40,853 bases of DNA from Paracoccaceae bacterium (GTDB taxonomy: Bacteria; Pseudomonadota; Alphaproteobacteria; Rhodobacterales; Rhodobacteraceae), in NCBI GenBank assembly GCA_025458385.1, contig JALOSO010000001.1, positions 1 to 40,853 of the forward strand. The letters run 5' to 3'. Below, piece after piece: positions 21,718 through 30,304 of this stretch. A program made the translations under genes and the position numbers. The notes beneath the pieces were generated by a model. The model was not told the origin of the DNA, did not search any database, and saw only the letters and a program-made list of their open reading frames with translations. Every line of letters starts with the position of its first letter. The stretch's first letter is position 1.

Positions 21718-22182
21718 ATGGAACAAAGCACGACATTGCAGGATGTTCTGGATCGGGAGCAGATCACCGCCCTGATCCACGCCTATTGCTTTCACTTTGA
21801 CCGCAACGAGCCAAACGCGCTTGCGGCGCTGTTCACGCCCGATGCCCGTGTGGACTATGGGCCCGAAGCACAGCTTCTGACCGGAACAGAAGCCATTCGC
21901 GCGGCTGTGGCCAAAGGCTTGGCCGAAACCTTCGCCGCAACAAGCCACCATGTGTCAAACATCAGTATTCGCTTGGAATCCGCGACAGTTGCGACCAGCA
22001 TCTGCTATCTCTACGCATGGCACCGCTATCATTCCGGCGCCCCCGATGGCGAGCTTTGGGCGCAGTATCACCACAGCTTTGTGCGGACCGAAGCGGGCTG
22101 GAGAATCCAGGGCCTGACCCTGAAGGCCGCTGGCACCAAGGATTTTCACCGCCGAACCATGCATGGCATTGGCCGCGCCTGA
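21718..22182 (+). CDS. SnoaL-like / NTF2-fold protein
   Basis: LQDVLDREQITALIHAYCFHFDRNEPNALAALFTPDARVDYGP ... YHHSFVRTEAGWRIQGLTL, typical of the SnoaL_4-like NTF2 fold. Confidence 0.82.
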   Translation: MEQSTTLQDVLDREQITALIHAYCFHFDRNEPNALAALFTPDARVDYGPEAQLLTGTEAIRAAVAKGLAETFAATSHHVSNISIRLESATVATSICYLYAWHRYHSGAPDGELWAQYHHSFVRTEAGWRIQGLTLKAAGTKDFHRRTMHGIGRA

Positions 22183-22227
22183 CTGGCGCCAAGCCATTTG
22201 GGCCATCGGACCGATCGAAAACGGCAA

Positions 22228-22246
22228 TTGTTCTATATGCGAACAA
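22228..22246. promoter_or_regulatory. Inverted repeat TTGTTC-tatatgc-GAACAA, candidate operator
   Basis: Perfect 6-bp arms; core GTTC-N7-GAAC is the same spacing as the site at 17767; upstream of the TRAP operon. Confidence 0.6.
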
Positions 22247-22350
22247 AAGAAACTATTGCGCACAAAACGATTCTGATGAAGTAATTGTGAACGATCCCGA
22301 GGGCACCGCATGCCCCGAGATGACCAGGGCCAAGATCAGAGGACGCGCTC

Positions 22351-22878
22351 GTGCAGACTATCGTTTCAGCTGTGGACAGACTGAATGCAGGCGTGACCCT
22401 TGTGGTCGGCCTGCTGCTGATGGTGGTGACGGTCTCGGTCTTTGGGCAAGTGACCGTGCGGTTCATCCTGACGACAGGCGGCATCAATATCAGCGCGCCC
22501 TGGACCGAAGAACTGGCCCGGTATTCGCTGATCTGGATGGTCTTTCTGGGCGCCGGCGTCGGCGTGCGCCACGCGCAGATGATCGCGCTGGAATTCGTGA
22601 TCCGCAAACTGCCGGCCCGGGTCGGCATCCCGTTGCGCTATGTGTCGATCCTGCTTGGCATCGCCTTCTTTGCGCTGATGTTCTGGGTCGGCCTCGGGTT
22701 CGTGGACCTTGGCCGGTCCGAAACCAGCCCGGTGCTGGGGATCACAAAGGATTACGTCTATTGGGCCATGCCCTTTGGGGCGGCGTTGATGATCCTGAAC
22801 TCGCTTGCCCTGGTCATCGATACCCATCTCAACGCCCGCGACATCCGCTTCGTCGCTGATGAAACGCCGGAGGTCTGA
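22351..22878 (+). CDS. TRAP transporter small permease (DctQ-like)
   Basis: Four hydrophobic segments, WTEELARYSLIWMVFLGAGVGVRHAQMIALEF; GTG start. Confidence 0.92.
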   Translation: MQTIVSAVDRLNAGVTLVVGLLLMVVTVSVFGQVTVRFILTTGGINISAPWTEELARYSLIWMVFLGAGVGVRHAQMIALEFVIRKLPARVGIPLRYVSILLGIAFFALMFWVGLGFVDLGRSETSPVLGITKDYVYWAMPFGAALMILNSLALVIDTHLNARDIRFVADETPEV

Positions 22879-22881
22879 ACC

Positions 22882-24153
22882 ATGGCCGGATTGATCCTTG
22901 TTCTTCTTGGCTTGTTCGCGATCAGTGTGCCGATCGCCCTTGCCCTTGGCATGGCATCCTTGCCGGTGCTGATCGAACGCGGCGTGCCACTGATCGCGGT
23001 GCCGCAGGTGGTGTTCGAGTCTCTGGACAGCTTCACCCTGATGGCGCTGCCGCTGTATGTGCTCGCCGGGCGGTTGATGCAGTTCGGCGGGATTGCGGAA
23101 CGGCTGGTCGATCTTGCCAAGGCGCTGCTCAGCTGGGTGCGCGGCGGGCTGGCGGCGGCGGTGGTTCTGACGTCGATGCTGTTTGCCACCATTTCCGGCT
23201 CGTCGGCGGCGACCGCGGCCGCGGTGGGGTCGATGCTGATCCCCGAGATGGAAAAGCAGAAATATCCGCGGCCGTTCAGTGCGGCCACCACCGCGGCGTC
23301 GGGCGAACTTGGCGTGATCATCCCCCCATCGGTGGCCATGATCATTTATGGCGTCACCACCGGCGTTTCCATCACCGACATGTTCATCGCGGGCTTCCTG
23401 CCCGGGCTTCTGATCGGCCTGTCCCTGATTGCAACCGTCATCGTCATTTCAATTATCAAGGGCTACGGCGATCGGCAGGCCTTTGTCCTCGGCCCCTATC
23501 TGCGCGGCCTGTGGAAAGCGGCAAGACGCGCCTCGTTGTCGCTGTTCTTGCCGGTCATCATCCTTGGCGGCATCTTTGGCGGCATCTTCACCGCCACCGA
23601 AGCCGCCGTGGTGGCAGTGATCTATGCCATCCTGCTCAGCGTGTTTGTCTATCGCGAGATCAGCTTTCGCGAAATGCCGCGCATCTTTGCCGATGCGGCC
23701 GTCACCTCGGCGGTGGTCATGATCATCGTGGCCTTTGCGGCCATGTTCGGCTTTGCCCTGCATCTCATGCGCGCGCCGCAGATCATCGGCGGGTTGCTCA
23801 GCACGCTGACCGACGATCCTCTGATGTTCCTGCTGCTGGTCAACCTGTTCCTGCTGGGCGTCGGCATGTTCATGGAAACCTTCGCCGCCATCATCATCCT
23901 TGGTCCGATCCTTGCCCCGATTGCGGCAAGCTACGGGATCCATCCGGTGCATTTCGGGATGATCATGATCGTCAACCTTGCCGTTGGCATGGTGACGCCG
24001 CCGGTTGGGGTCAATCTGTTCATCGCCTGCGGCATTGCGAAGATCTCGATGGAACAGCTGATCCGGCCGCTTGTCGTGTTCCTCGTCGTTCTGATCGGGA
24101 ACCTGATGCTCATCACCTACGTCCCCAGCATTTCGCTGGTTCTGCTTGACTGA
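22882..24153 (+). CDS. TRAP transporter large permease (DctM-like)
   Basis: SGSSAATAAAVGSMLIPEMEKQKYPRPFSAATTAASGELGVIIPPSVAMIIYG; 423 aa. Confidence 0.96.
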   Translation: MAGLILVLLGLFAISVPIALALGMASLPVLIERGVPLIAVPQVVFESLDSFTLMALPLYVLAGRLMQFGGIAERLVDLAKALLSWVRGGLAAAVVLTSMLFATISGSSAATAAAVGSMLIPEMEKQKYPRPFSAATTAASGELGVIIPPSVAMIIYGVTTGVSITDMFIAGFLPGLLIGLSLIATVIVISIIKGYGDRQAFVLGPYLRGLWKAARRASLSLFLPVIILGGIFGGIFTATEAAVVAVIYAILLSVFVYREISFREMPRIFADAAVTSAVVMIIVAFAAMFGFALHLMRAPQIIGGLLSTLTDDPLMFLLLVNLFLLGVGMFMETFAAIIILGPILAPIAASYGIHPVHFGMIMIVNLAVGMVTPPVGVNLFIACGIAKISMEQLIRPLVVFLVVLIGNLMLITYVPSISLVLLD

Positions 24154-24183
24154 CAACCCGCAATCAACACGGAGGAAAACCCA

Positions 24184-25173
24184 ATGAACGCGTTCAAGAC
24201 CCTGATCGCATCGGTCGCCAGCAGCATCGTGCTTGCCGGCGGCGCCGTTGCAGAAACCTACAACATGACGCTCGCCCATGTGCTGAGCGACCAAAGCCCC
24301 TATCAGGTGATCCTGACGCATTTTTCCAAATTGATGGAAGAACGCTCGGGTGGCCGCATCACGGTCGAAATCCAGTGCTGCGCCCAAGCCGGGAATGAAA
24401 CGCGGGCCATCCAGTCGATCCGCACCGGCATTCTGACCGGCGGCTTCATCGGCGGGTCCACGCTTGAAACGGTGGTGCCCGCCTATCGCGTGCTGTCCCT
24501 GCCCTATCTGTTCGACAACAAGGCCCAAGCCTACGAGATCCTGCAAAGCGACATGGGGCGCGAGATGATGGATCTGCTGGGCGAATATGACATGTATGGC
24601 CTTGGCTTCGGGTCCAGCTATGAACGCAGCGTGGCCTCGCGTGCGCCGGTTCGGATCGAAACCGTGGATGATCTGGCGGGCGTGAAAATCCGCGTCTTGC
24701 CGACCCCGGGTTTTGTCGAGGCTTACAATGCCTTTGGCACCCAGCCGACCCCGATGGCTTATGGCGAACTGTTCATGGCGCTTCAGAACAATGTCGTCGA
24801 TGCGATCGAAATTTCGCCTGACGCCTTGGTGGCAGACAAGTTCCACGAAATCGTCAACAGCTACACCATGCTGACGGTGCACCAATCAACCACCGTCTTC
24901 CTGCTGTCGAAGTCGTTCTGGGACTCGCTGCCTGATGATCTGAAAGAGATCGTGCAAACGGCGGCCACGGAATCCATCGCCGTTGGCATTGCAGCGCATG
25001 ACAAACTGGCCGCGGACGGCATCGAAACCGCACGCGCCGCAGGTGTCGAAATCATCGAACCCGATCTGGCTCCGTTCAAGGAAAAGGCAAAACTGGCTTG
25101 GGATGTGATCCTGAAGGACCAGCCCGAAGCGCAAGAGTATCTTGCCCGCATCCAGACTGCGCTTGGCCGTTGA
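24184..25173 (+). CDS. TRAP transporter substrate-binding protein (DctP-like)
   Basis: Signal peptide, LAHVLSDQSPYQVILTHFSKLMEERSGGRITVEI, RVLPTPGFVEAYNAFGTQPTPMAYGELFMALQNNVVDAIE. Confidence 0.96.
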   Translation: MNAFKTLIASVASSIVLAGGAVAETYNMTLAHVLSDQSPYQVILTHFSKLMEERSGGRITVEIQCCAQAGNETRAIQSIRTGILTGGFIGGSTLETVVPAYRVLSLPYLFDNKAQAYEILQSDMGREMMDLLGEYDMYGLGFGSSYERSVASRAPVRIETVDDLAGVKIRVLPTPGFVEAYNAFGTQPTPMAYGELFMALQNNVVDAIEISPDALVADKFHEIVNSYTMLTVHQSTTVFLLSKSFWDSLPDDLKEIVQTAATESIAVGIAAHDKLAADGIETARAAGVEIIEPDLAPFKEKAKLAWDVILKDQPEAQEYLARIQTALGR

Positions 25174-25208
25174 TCTGCCGCGCTGTGTGACACGCATTGA
25201 TACCCAGA

Positions 25209-25238
25209 CCTTGGGCCGGGCACTTGACCGGCCCAAGG
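25209..25238 (+). terminator. Hairpin downstream of dctP-like gene (CCTTGGGCCGG-gcacttga-CCGGCCCAAGG)
   Basis: Perfect 11-bp stem; weak pyrimidine-rich tail, no run of Ts. Confidence 0.5.
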
Positions 25239-25296
25239 CGACCTTCCTTTCGTGCGGGCGCAACCCGTGCCCGGCACCTGCAAGGCGGAGATCGGC

Positions 25297-26598
25297 ATGC
25301 CCTCAGACGGTCATTTTCTGTTCCTTGGCAATCAGGATCTGAACGGTATCCTGCGCGGCCGATCGGTTCCCAAGGCCCGGGTCGCCGAAGCGATGGCCGA
25401 AGGTCTGCCCTGGGTTCCGGCCAACCTGACCATCGGCGCGCTGAATGGCCTGCCCCCGGATACGCCGTTCGGGCCTTTGGGGGAAATCCGGTTTGTGCCG
25501 GATCCCGCTGCCCGCATTACCCTGGGGGCGCAGGATGGCGGCCCGGCATTCGACCTTGCGCTGTGCGACGCGCGCCAGATGGATGGCGCGCCATGGGCGT
25601 GCTGCCCACGCACCGCGCTGAAATCCGCGATCAGCGATCTTTCCCGAAGGACCGGCCTGACCCTCAAGGTCGCGCTGGAGCATGAATTTACCGTCCTTGG
25701 CCTGAACCAACCCAATCACGTGGCCTTTTCCCTTTCGGCTGGACGTGCGATCGCCCCCTTGGCGCAACGTGTGATCGACGTGCTGGATCGCGCGGGCATC
25801 GCGCTGGAGCAATTTCAGGCCGAATATGGCGCGTCGCAATTCGAGATCAGTTCGGTTCCGACCGACCCGCTGACGGCGGCCGACCGGACCGTCCTCACGC
25901 TCGAGACGATCCGGGACACGGCGCGCGGCATGGGCCTTCGGGCCAGCTTCCTGCCCAAACCAGCCCTGGATGAGGTTGGCAACGGCGTTCACATCCACTT
26001 TTCGCTTTGGGATGGCCCGCGCAACGTGACAGCAGACCAGGACTGGTTGACCCCGCGCTCGGCCCCCTTTGTCGCAGGGGTGCTTGACCACGCGGAAAGC
26101 CTGCTGCCCCTGACGATCCTGTCGGCCAATTCCTATGCAAGGGTGCGCCCGCATTCCTGGGTGGGGGCCTATACCTGCGTCGGGCTGCGCAACCGCGAGG
26201 CGATGATACGGCTTGTTCCAAGGGCCCCGGCGTCTGACGGAACGCATCCCAAAGCATCGCTGGAATACCGGGTGTGCGATGCAACGGCGAACATCTACCT
26301 GGCCCTTGCAGCCATCATCCGGGCCGGCCTTGCGGGCATCGCCGCCGGTTCTGCCGCCCCGCCCAACGTGCAGCATGACCCCGATACGCTGGAACCATCC
26401 CAGCGAGCCGCCTGGAACATCCGGCCGTTGCCTGCCTCGCTGTCAGAGGCCCTGACCCCATCGGCGCTTGCCGACGCGTCTGCCTGGCTGGGACCAGAGC
26501 TTGCGTCGGTCTATTTTGGGTGCCGCCGCCATGATGCCCGTCAGGCCGCCGATCATACGTTTGACGAACTCGCGGCAAAACTTTCGCTGGTTTACTGA
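25297..26598 (+). CDS. Glutamine synthetase-superfamily ligase (type I GS-like; substrate unknown)
   Basis: LEHEFTVLG, QAEYGASQFEI, GNGVHIHFSLWDG, NSYARVRPHSWVGAYTCVGLRNREAMIRL, ASLEYRVCDATANIYLALAA keep the GS catalytic-motif order. ATG 25297 preferred (SD AAGGCGGAG) over the GTG at 25252. Confidence 0.88.
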   Translation: MPSDGHFLFLGNQDLNGILRGRSVPKARVAEAMAEGLPWVPANLTIGALNGLPPDTPFGPLGEIRFVPDPAARITLGAQDGGPAFDLALCDARQMDGAPWACCPRTALKSAISDLSRRTGLTLKVALEHEFTVLGLNQPNHVAFSLSAGRAIAPLAQRVIDVLDRAGIALEQFQAEYGASQFEISSVPTDPLTAADRTVLTLETIRDTARGMGLRASFLPKPALDEVGNGVHIHFSLWDGPRNVTADQDWLTPRSAPFVAGVLDHAESLLPLTILSANSYARVRPHSWVGAYTCVGLRNREAMIRLVPRAPASDGTHPKASLEYRVCDATANIYLALAAIIRAGLAGIAAGSAAPPNVQHDPDTLEPSQRAAWNIRPLPASLSEALTPSALADASAWLGPELASVYFGCRRHDARQAADHTFDELAAKLSLVY

Positions 26599-26693
26599 CG
26601 CGGCAGCGATGCGCAGGGCACTGAAACAGCCATAGCGCGAACTAATGTTCAAAAATTTGTTTACAGGCGCCCTGCCAAGGCTTAGCGTATCAA

Positions 26694-26721
26694 GAACTTT
26701 TGTGCGCAATGTGAACTTTTG
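26694..26721. promoter_or_regulatory. Direct repeat GAACTTTTG(tgcgcaatgt)GAACTTTTG, candidate operator
   Basis: Two GAACTTTTG copies 19 bp apart upstream of the Dpp/Opp operon; the left copy extends to GAACTTTTGTGCG, the reverse complement of 16816-16828. Confidence 0.5.
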
Positions 26722-26789
26722 CCACGCAACGAGCAAAGGCACAGGGCGCCACAGTCCCACCCCAAAAAACAGCAACACGGAGGATCAAA

Positions 26790-28397
26790 GTGAATCGACT
26801 TGGTTTTGCCATCCTGGCAACCCTTGCGCTTGGCGGCCCAACCGCCGCCCTTGCCCAAGAGGTGCTGACCATCGGTGTGCGGTCCGAAGCGGCAACGCTT
26901 GACCCGCACTGGACCCAGCTTTCAGCGGATCTTCAGCTGCAAGAGCACATCTTCGAGCATCTGGTCGATCTGGACAGCGCATCGCAGCCTGCGCCCGGCC
27001 TGGCTTTGTCCTGGGCGCCGATCAATGACACAACGTGGGAATTCAAACTGCGGCAGGGCGTGACCTGGCACGATGGCGAGGCGTTCAACGCCGACGACGT
27101 GATCTATTCGTTTGACAGGCTGAAGGCCGGGATCGAAGGGGCAACCGCAAGCCCCGCGTTCCAGCTTGCCAAGGGCGGCAAGGTCTGGACGAAGGTGGAC
27201 GACTATACGATCCACATCACGACCGAAGGCCCATATCCCACCATGGCCGAAGATTTGGCCATGATCCCGATCGTCGCCCAGCACGTGGTGCCGGGCAAAA
27301 CCCCGTCGGTGGATTTCAACTCTGGCGCGGCGGCCATCGGCACCGGGCCGTTCGTCTTCAAGGAATTCAGCCCCGGCAACCGCATCGTCGTGGCCAAGAA
27401 CCCCAACTGGTGGGGCGGCGACCCCGGCTGGGATGAGGTGGTGTTCCGCCCCGTCGGCGAAGACAGCGCGCGGCTGGCCGCCCTGCTCAACGGTGACGTG
27501 GACATGATCGACTACCCGCCAACGGTTGATCTTCCACAGCTGGAGGCAAACGAAAACTTCCGTGTCTCGACCATCGCGTCGGATCGTCTGATCTACATGA
27601 TGCCGTCCTATCGGCACATCGAACCCTATATCACCGCCAATGATGGCAGCCCGATGATGAACCCGCTGCGCGATTGGCGCGTGCGCAAGGCGCTGTCGCT
27701 GGCGATCAACCGCGACGCCATCCGCGACCGGATCATGGGTGGTGCCGCACTTCCCACGCGCAACATCGTGCCGCCGGGCTTCTTCGGCTATGTCGAGGAT
27801 CTGCAACCCGACGCTTATGATGTCGAGGCGGCCAAGGCCCTGCTGGCCGAGGCGGGCTATGCCGACGGGTTCCGCATGACGATCCACGGCCCGAACGACC
27901 GCTACATCAACGATGCCCGCATCGTCGAAGCCGTGGCGCAGTTCTGGACGCAGATCGGGATCACGACCGAGGTCGATACCATGCCGCGCGCGGTGTTCTT
28001 CTCGGATCTGATCCGCGGCGGGGCCGACAGTTTCGCGGGTTTTAACAGCCCGAAGTTCTCGATGTCGCTGACCGGCTGGGGCACTGTCGCGGGCGAGGCG
28101 ACCTATACGGTGTCAGGCATCCTTGAAACCTACAACGCGGCGACCGGCGGCGGAAACGGCAACTTTGGCCGCTATTCCAACCCGTCGATCGATGCAAAGT
28201 CGGTGCTGGCCAAGCAGACGATCGACCGCGACGCACGCCTTGCGCTTTTGCAGGACGCAACCCGCTGGGGGATGGAAGACTACTCCCTGATCCCGCTGCA
28301 TTTTCAGGTCAACAAATGGGCCATGAAGGCAGGGCTTGAACACTTCCCCCGCACGAACGAGCGCACTCTGGCAACCGAAGTCAAACGTGTTGACTGA
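26790..28397 (+). CDS. Peptide/nickel-type ABC transporter substrate-binding protein (SBP family 5)
   Basis: LTIGVRSEAATLDPHWTQLSADLQLQEHIFEHLVDLD, GTGPFVFKEFSPGNRIVVAKNPNWWGG; GTG start after CGGAGG. Confidence 0.95.
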   Translation: MNRLGFAILATLALGGPTAALAQEVLTIGVRSEAATLDPHWTQLSADLQLQEHIFEHLVDLDSASQPAPGLALSWAPINDTTWEFKLRQGVTWHDGEAFNADDVIYSFDRLKAGIEGATASPAFQLAKGGKVWTKVDDYTIHITTEGPYPTMAEDLAMIPIVAQHVVPGKTPSVDFNSGAAAIGTGPFVFKEFSPGNRIVVAKNPNWWGGDPGWDEVVFRPVGEDSARLAALLNGDVDMIDYPPTVDLPQLEANENFRVSTIASDRLIYMMPSYRHIEPYITANDGSPMMNPLRDWRVRKALSLAINRDAIRDRIMGGAALPTRNIVPPGFFGYVEDLQPDAYDVEAAKALLAEAGYADGFRMTIHGPNDRYINDARIVEAVAQFWTQIGITTEVDTMPRAVFFSDLIRGGADSFAGFNSPKFSMSLTGWGTVAGEATYTVSGILETYNAATGGGNGNFGRYSNPSIDAKSVLAKQTIDRDARLALLQDATRWGMEDYSLIPLHFQVNKWAMKAGLEHFPRTNERTLATEVKRVD

Positions 28398-28428
28398 CGC
28401 ATGAGCAGGGCGAGGCAAAGGGAAACCC

Positions 28429-29406
28429 ATGGCTGAATTCATCCTCAGACGCATCCTTCAGGCGCTTTTGGTCCTGTTCGTGATGACCGTGCTGGTGTTC
28501 TTCGGGATCCATGTCATCGGCAACCCCGTCGATCTCTTTGCTTCGTCCGAGTGCACCAAGGCCTGTCTGGACGAGATCATGGTCAACCTTGGTCTCGACC
28601 GTCCGGTCTGGCAGCAATATCTGATCTTCCTCGGCAATCTCGCCGAGGGGGATCTGGGCCGCTCCTTCACCCACGGCGTGCCCGCGATGAGCCTGATCTG
28701 GGAACGGTTTCCAGCAACGCTTGAACTCGCGGTCGCGGCCTTGGTGCTGGCGCTTGGCATCGGCCTGCCGCTTGGCTTCTACGCTGGCCTGCGCCCCGAA
28801 AGCATCCTGTCCAAGGTCATCATGGCCTTGTCGATGATCGGCTTTTCCGTGCCGATCTTCTGGATCGGTCTGATCCTGATCCTGACGTTTTCGGTCTATC
28901 TGGGATGGCTTCCCGCCATTGGCCGGGGCGAGCTTGTCTCCGTTTTGGGGCTGGAGGTGAGCTTTCTCACCCTCGACGGGCTGCGCCATCTGGCGATGCC
29001 GGCCTTCACCCTGTCCCTTCTGATGATGTCGATGGTCATCCGCCTGACCCGGGCGGGCCTGCGCGAAGTGATGACGTCAGATTACATTCGCTTTGCCCGG
29101 GCCAATGGCGTGCCGGAATACCGTGTGCTGGGTTGGCATGCGATGAAGAACCTGCTGATCCCGATCGTCACCGTGCTTGGCATGGAATTTGGCGGGGTCA
29201 TTGCCTTTGCCGTGGTCACGGAGTCGATCTTTTCCTGGCCCGGCGTTGGCAAGATGCTGATCGACGCGATCAGCGTGCTGGATCGGCCGTTGATCGTCGC
29301 CTACCTGATCTTCGTGGTCACGATGTTTGTCCTGCTCAATCTGGTGATCGACATCCTTTATTCGCTGCTTGATCCGCGCGTGCGCCTTGGCGCCGGGGCG
29401 GTCTGA
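28429..29406 (+). CDS. Peptide-type ABC transporter permease (DppB-like)
   Basis: FILRRILQALLVLFVMTVLVFFGIHVIGNPVD ... ARANGVPEYRVLGWHAMKNLLIPIVTVLGMEFGGVIAFAVVTESIFSWPGVGKML. Confidence 0.95.
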   Translation: MAEFILRRILQALLVLFVMTVLVFFGIHVIGNPVDLFASSECTKACLDEIMVNLGLDRPVWQQYLIFLGNLAEGDLGRSFTHGVPAMSLIWERFPATLELAVAALVLALGIGLPLGFYAGLRPESILSKVIMALSMIGFSVPIFWIGLILILTFSVYLGWLPAIGRGELVSVLGLEVSFLTLDGLRHLAMPAFTLSLLMMSMVIRLTRAGLREVMTSDYIRFARANGVPEYRVLGWHAMKNLLIPIVTVLGMEFGGVIAFAVVTESIFSWPGVGKMLIDAISVLDRPLIVAYLIFVVTMFVLLNLVIDILYSLLDPRVRLGAGAV

Positions 29407-29408
29407 GG

Positions 29409-30302
29409 ATGGCCATGATCACCGCCGAACGTCCCTCGCGCCTGCGCGCCTTCACCACCGCCTTTCTGGGCTCGCCCACCGCGACCGTTGCGCTCTGCGT
29501 CTTTGTCGCGATGACCCTTGCAGCGATTTTTGCGCCCCTGATCGCACCGCAAGACCCTTATGACCTGCGGTCGGTGTCGATCCTCGACAACCTTCTGCCG
29601 CCCGGTGAAACGAGCTTTGACGGCCTGACCTATTGGCTTGGCACCGATGGCCAAGGGCGCGACATGCTGTCCGCCATGCTTTACGGCTTGCGGATTTCGC
29701 TTGTCGTCGGCCTTGCCTCGGGGGTGATCGCCCTTGCCTTTGGCACCTTGGTCGGATTGGTCGCCGCGTTTCGGGGCGGCTGGGTCGATGCGCTGTTGAT
29801 GCGGATCGTCGATCTGCAACTCAGCCTTCCCACGATCCTTGTCGCCCTGATCCTGCTGGTCATTCTGGGGCGAGGGATCGACAAGATCATTGTGGCGCTT
29901 GTGGTGGTGCAATGGGCCTATTTTGCCCGCACCGTGCGCGGCGTGGCCCTGGTCGAGAATGCAAGGGATTATGTCGATGCCGCACGCGGCCTGCGGCTGC
30001 CGCCCTTGCGTATCTTGTTCCACCACATCCTGCCCAATTGCCTGCCCACCCTGCTTGTCGTGGCGACGATCCAGATGGCACAGGCAATTTCGCTGGAAGC
30101 CACGCTCAGCTTCCTTGGCCTTGGCCTGCCCCCGACGCGGCCCTCTCTGGGCCTGCTGATCGCAAACGGGTTTGATTACCTGCAATCGGGCCGCTGGTGG
30201 ATTTCGGTGCTGCCCGGCGTGGTGCTGCTGGTGCTGGTCGTGTCGATCAACGTCGTGGGGGATCGCCTGCGCGACGTTCTGAACCCCCATCTGAGAGGCT
30301 GA
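29409..30302 (+). CDS. Peptide-type ABC transporter permease (DppC-like)
   Basis: GTDGQGRDMLSAMLYGLRISLVVGLASGVIAL, EATLSFLGLGLPPTRPSLGLLIANG. Confidence 0.95.
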   Translation: MAMITAERPSRLRAFTTAFLGSPTATVALCVFVAMTLAAIFAPLIAPQDPYDLRSVSILDNLLPPGETSFDGLTYWLGTDGQGRDMLSAMLYGLRISLVVGLASGVIALAFGTLVGLVAAFRGGWVDALLMRIVDLQLSLPTILVALILLVILGRGIDKIIVALVVVQWAYFARTVRGVALVENARDYVDAARGLRLPPLRILFHHILPNCLPTLLVVATIQMAQAISLEATLSFLGLGLPPTRPSLGLLIANGFDYLQSGRWWISVLPGVVLLVLVVSINVVGDRLRDVLNPHLRG

Positions 30303-30304
30303 CG

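Noticed and set aside
23449-24885. 478-aa minus-strand ORF opposite TRAP genes
   Set aside because: D/H/Q-rich shadow ORF antisense to dctM/dctP-like genes.
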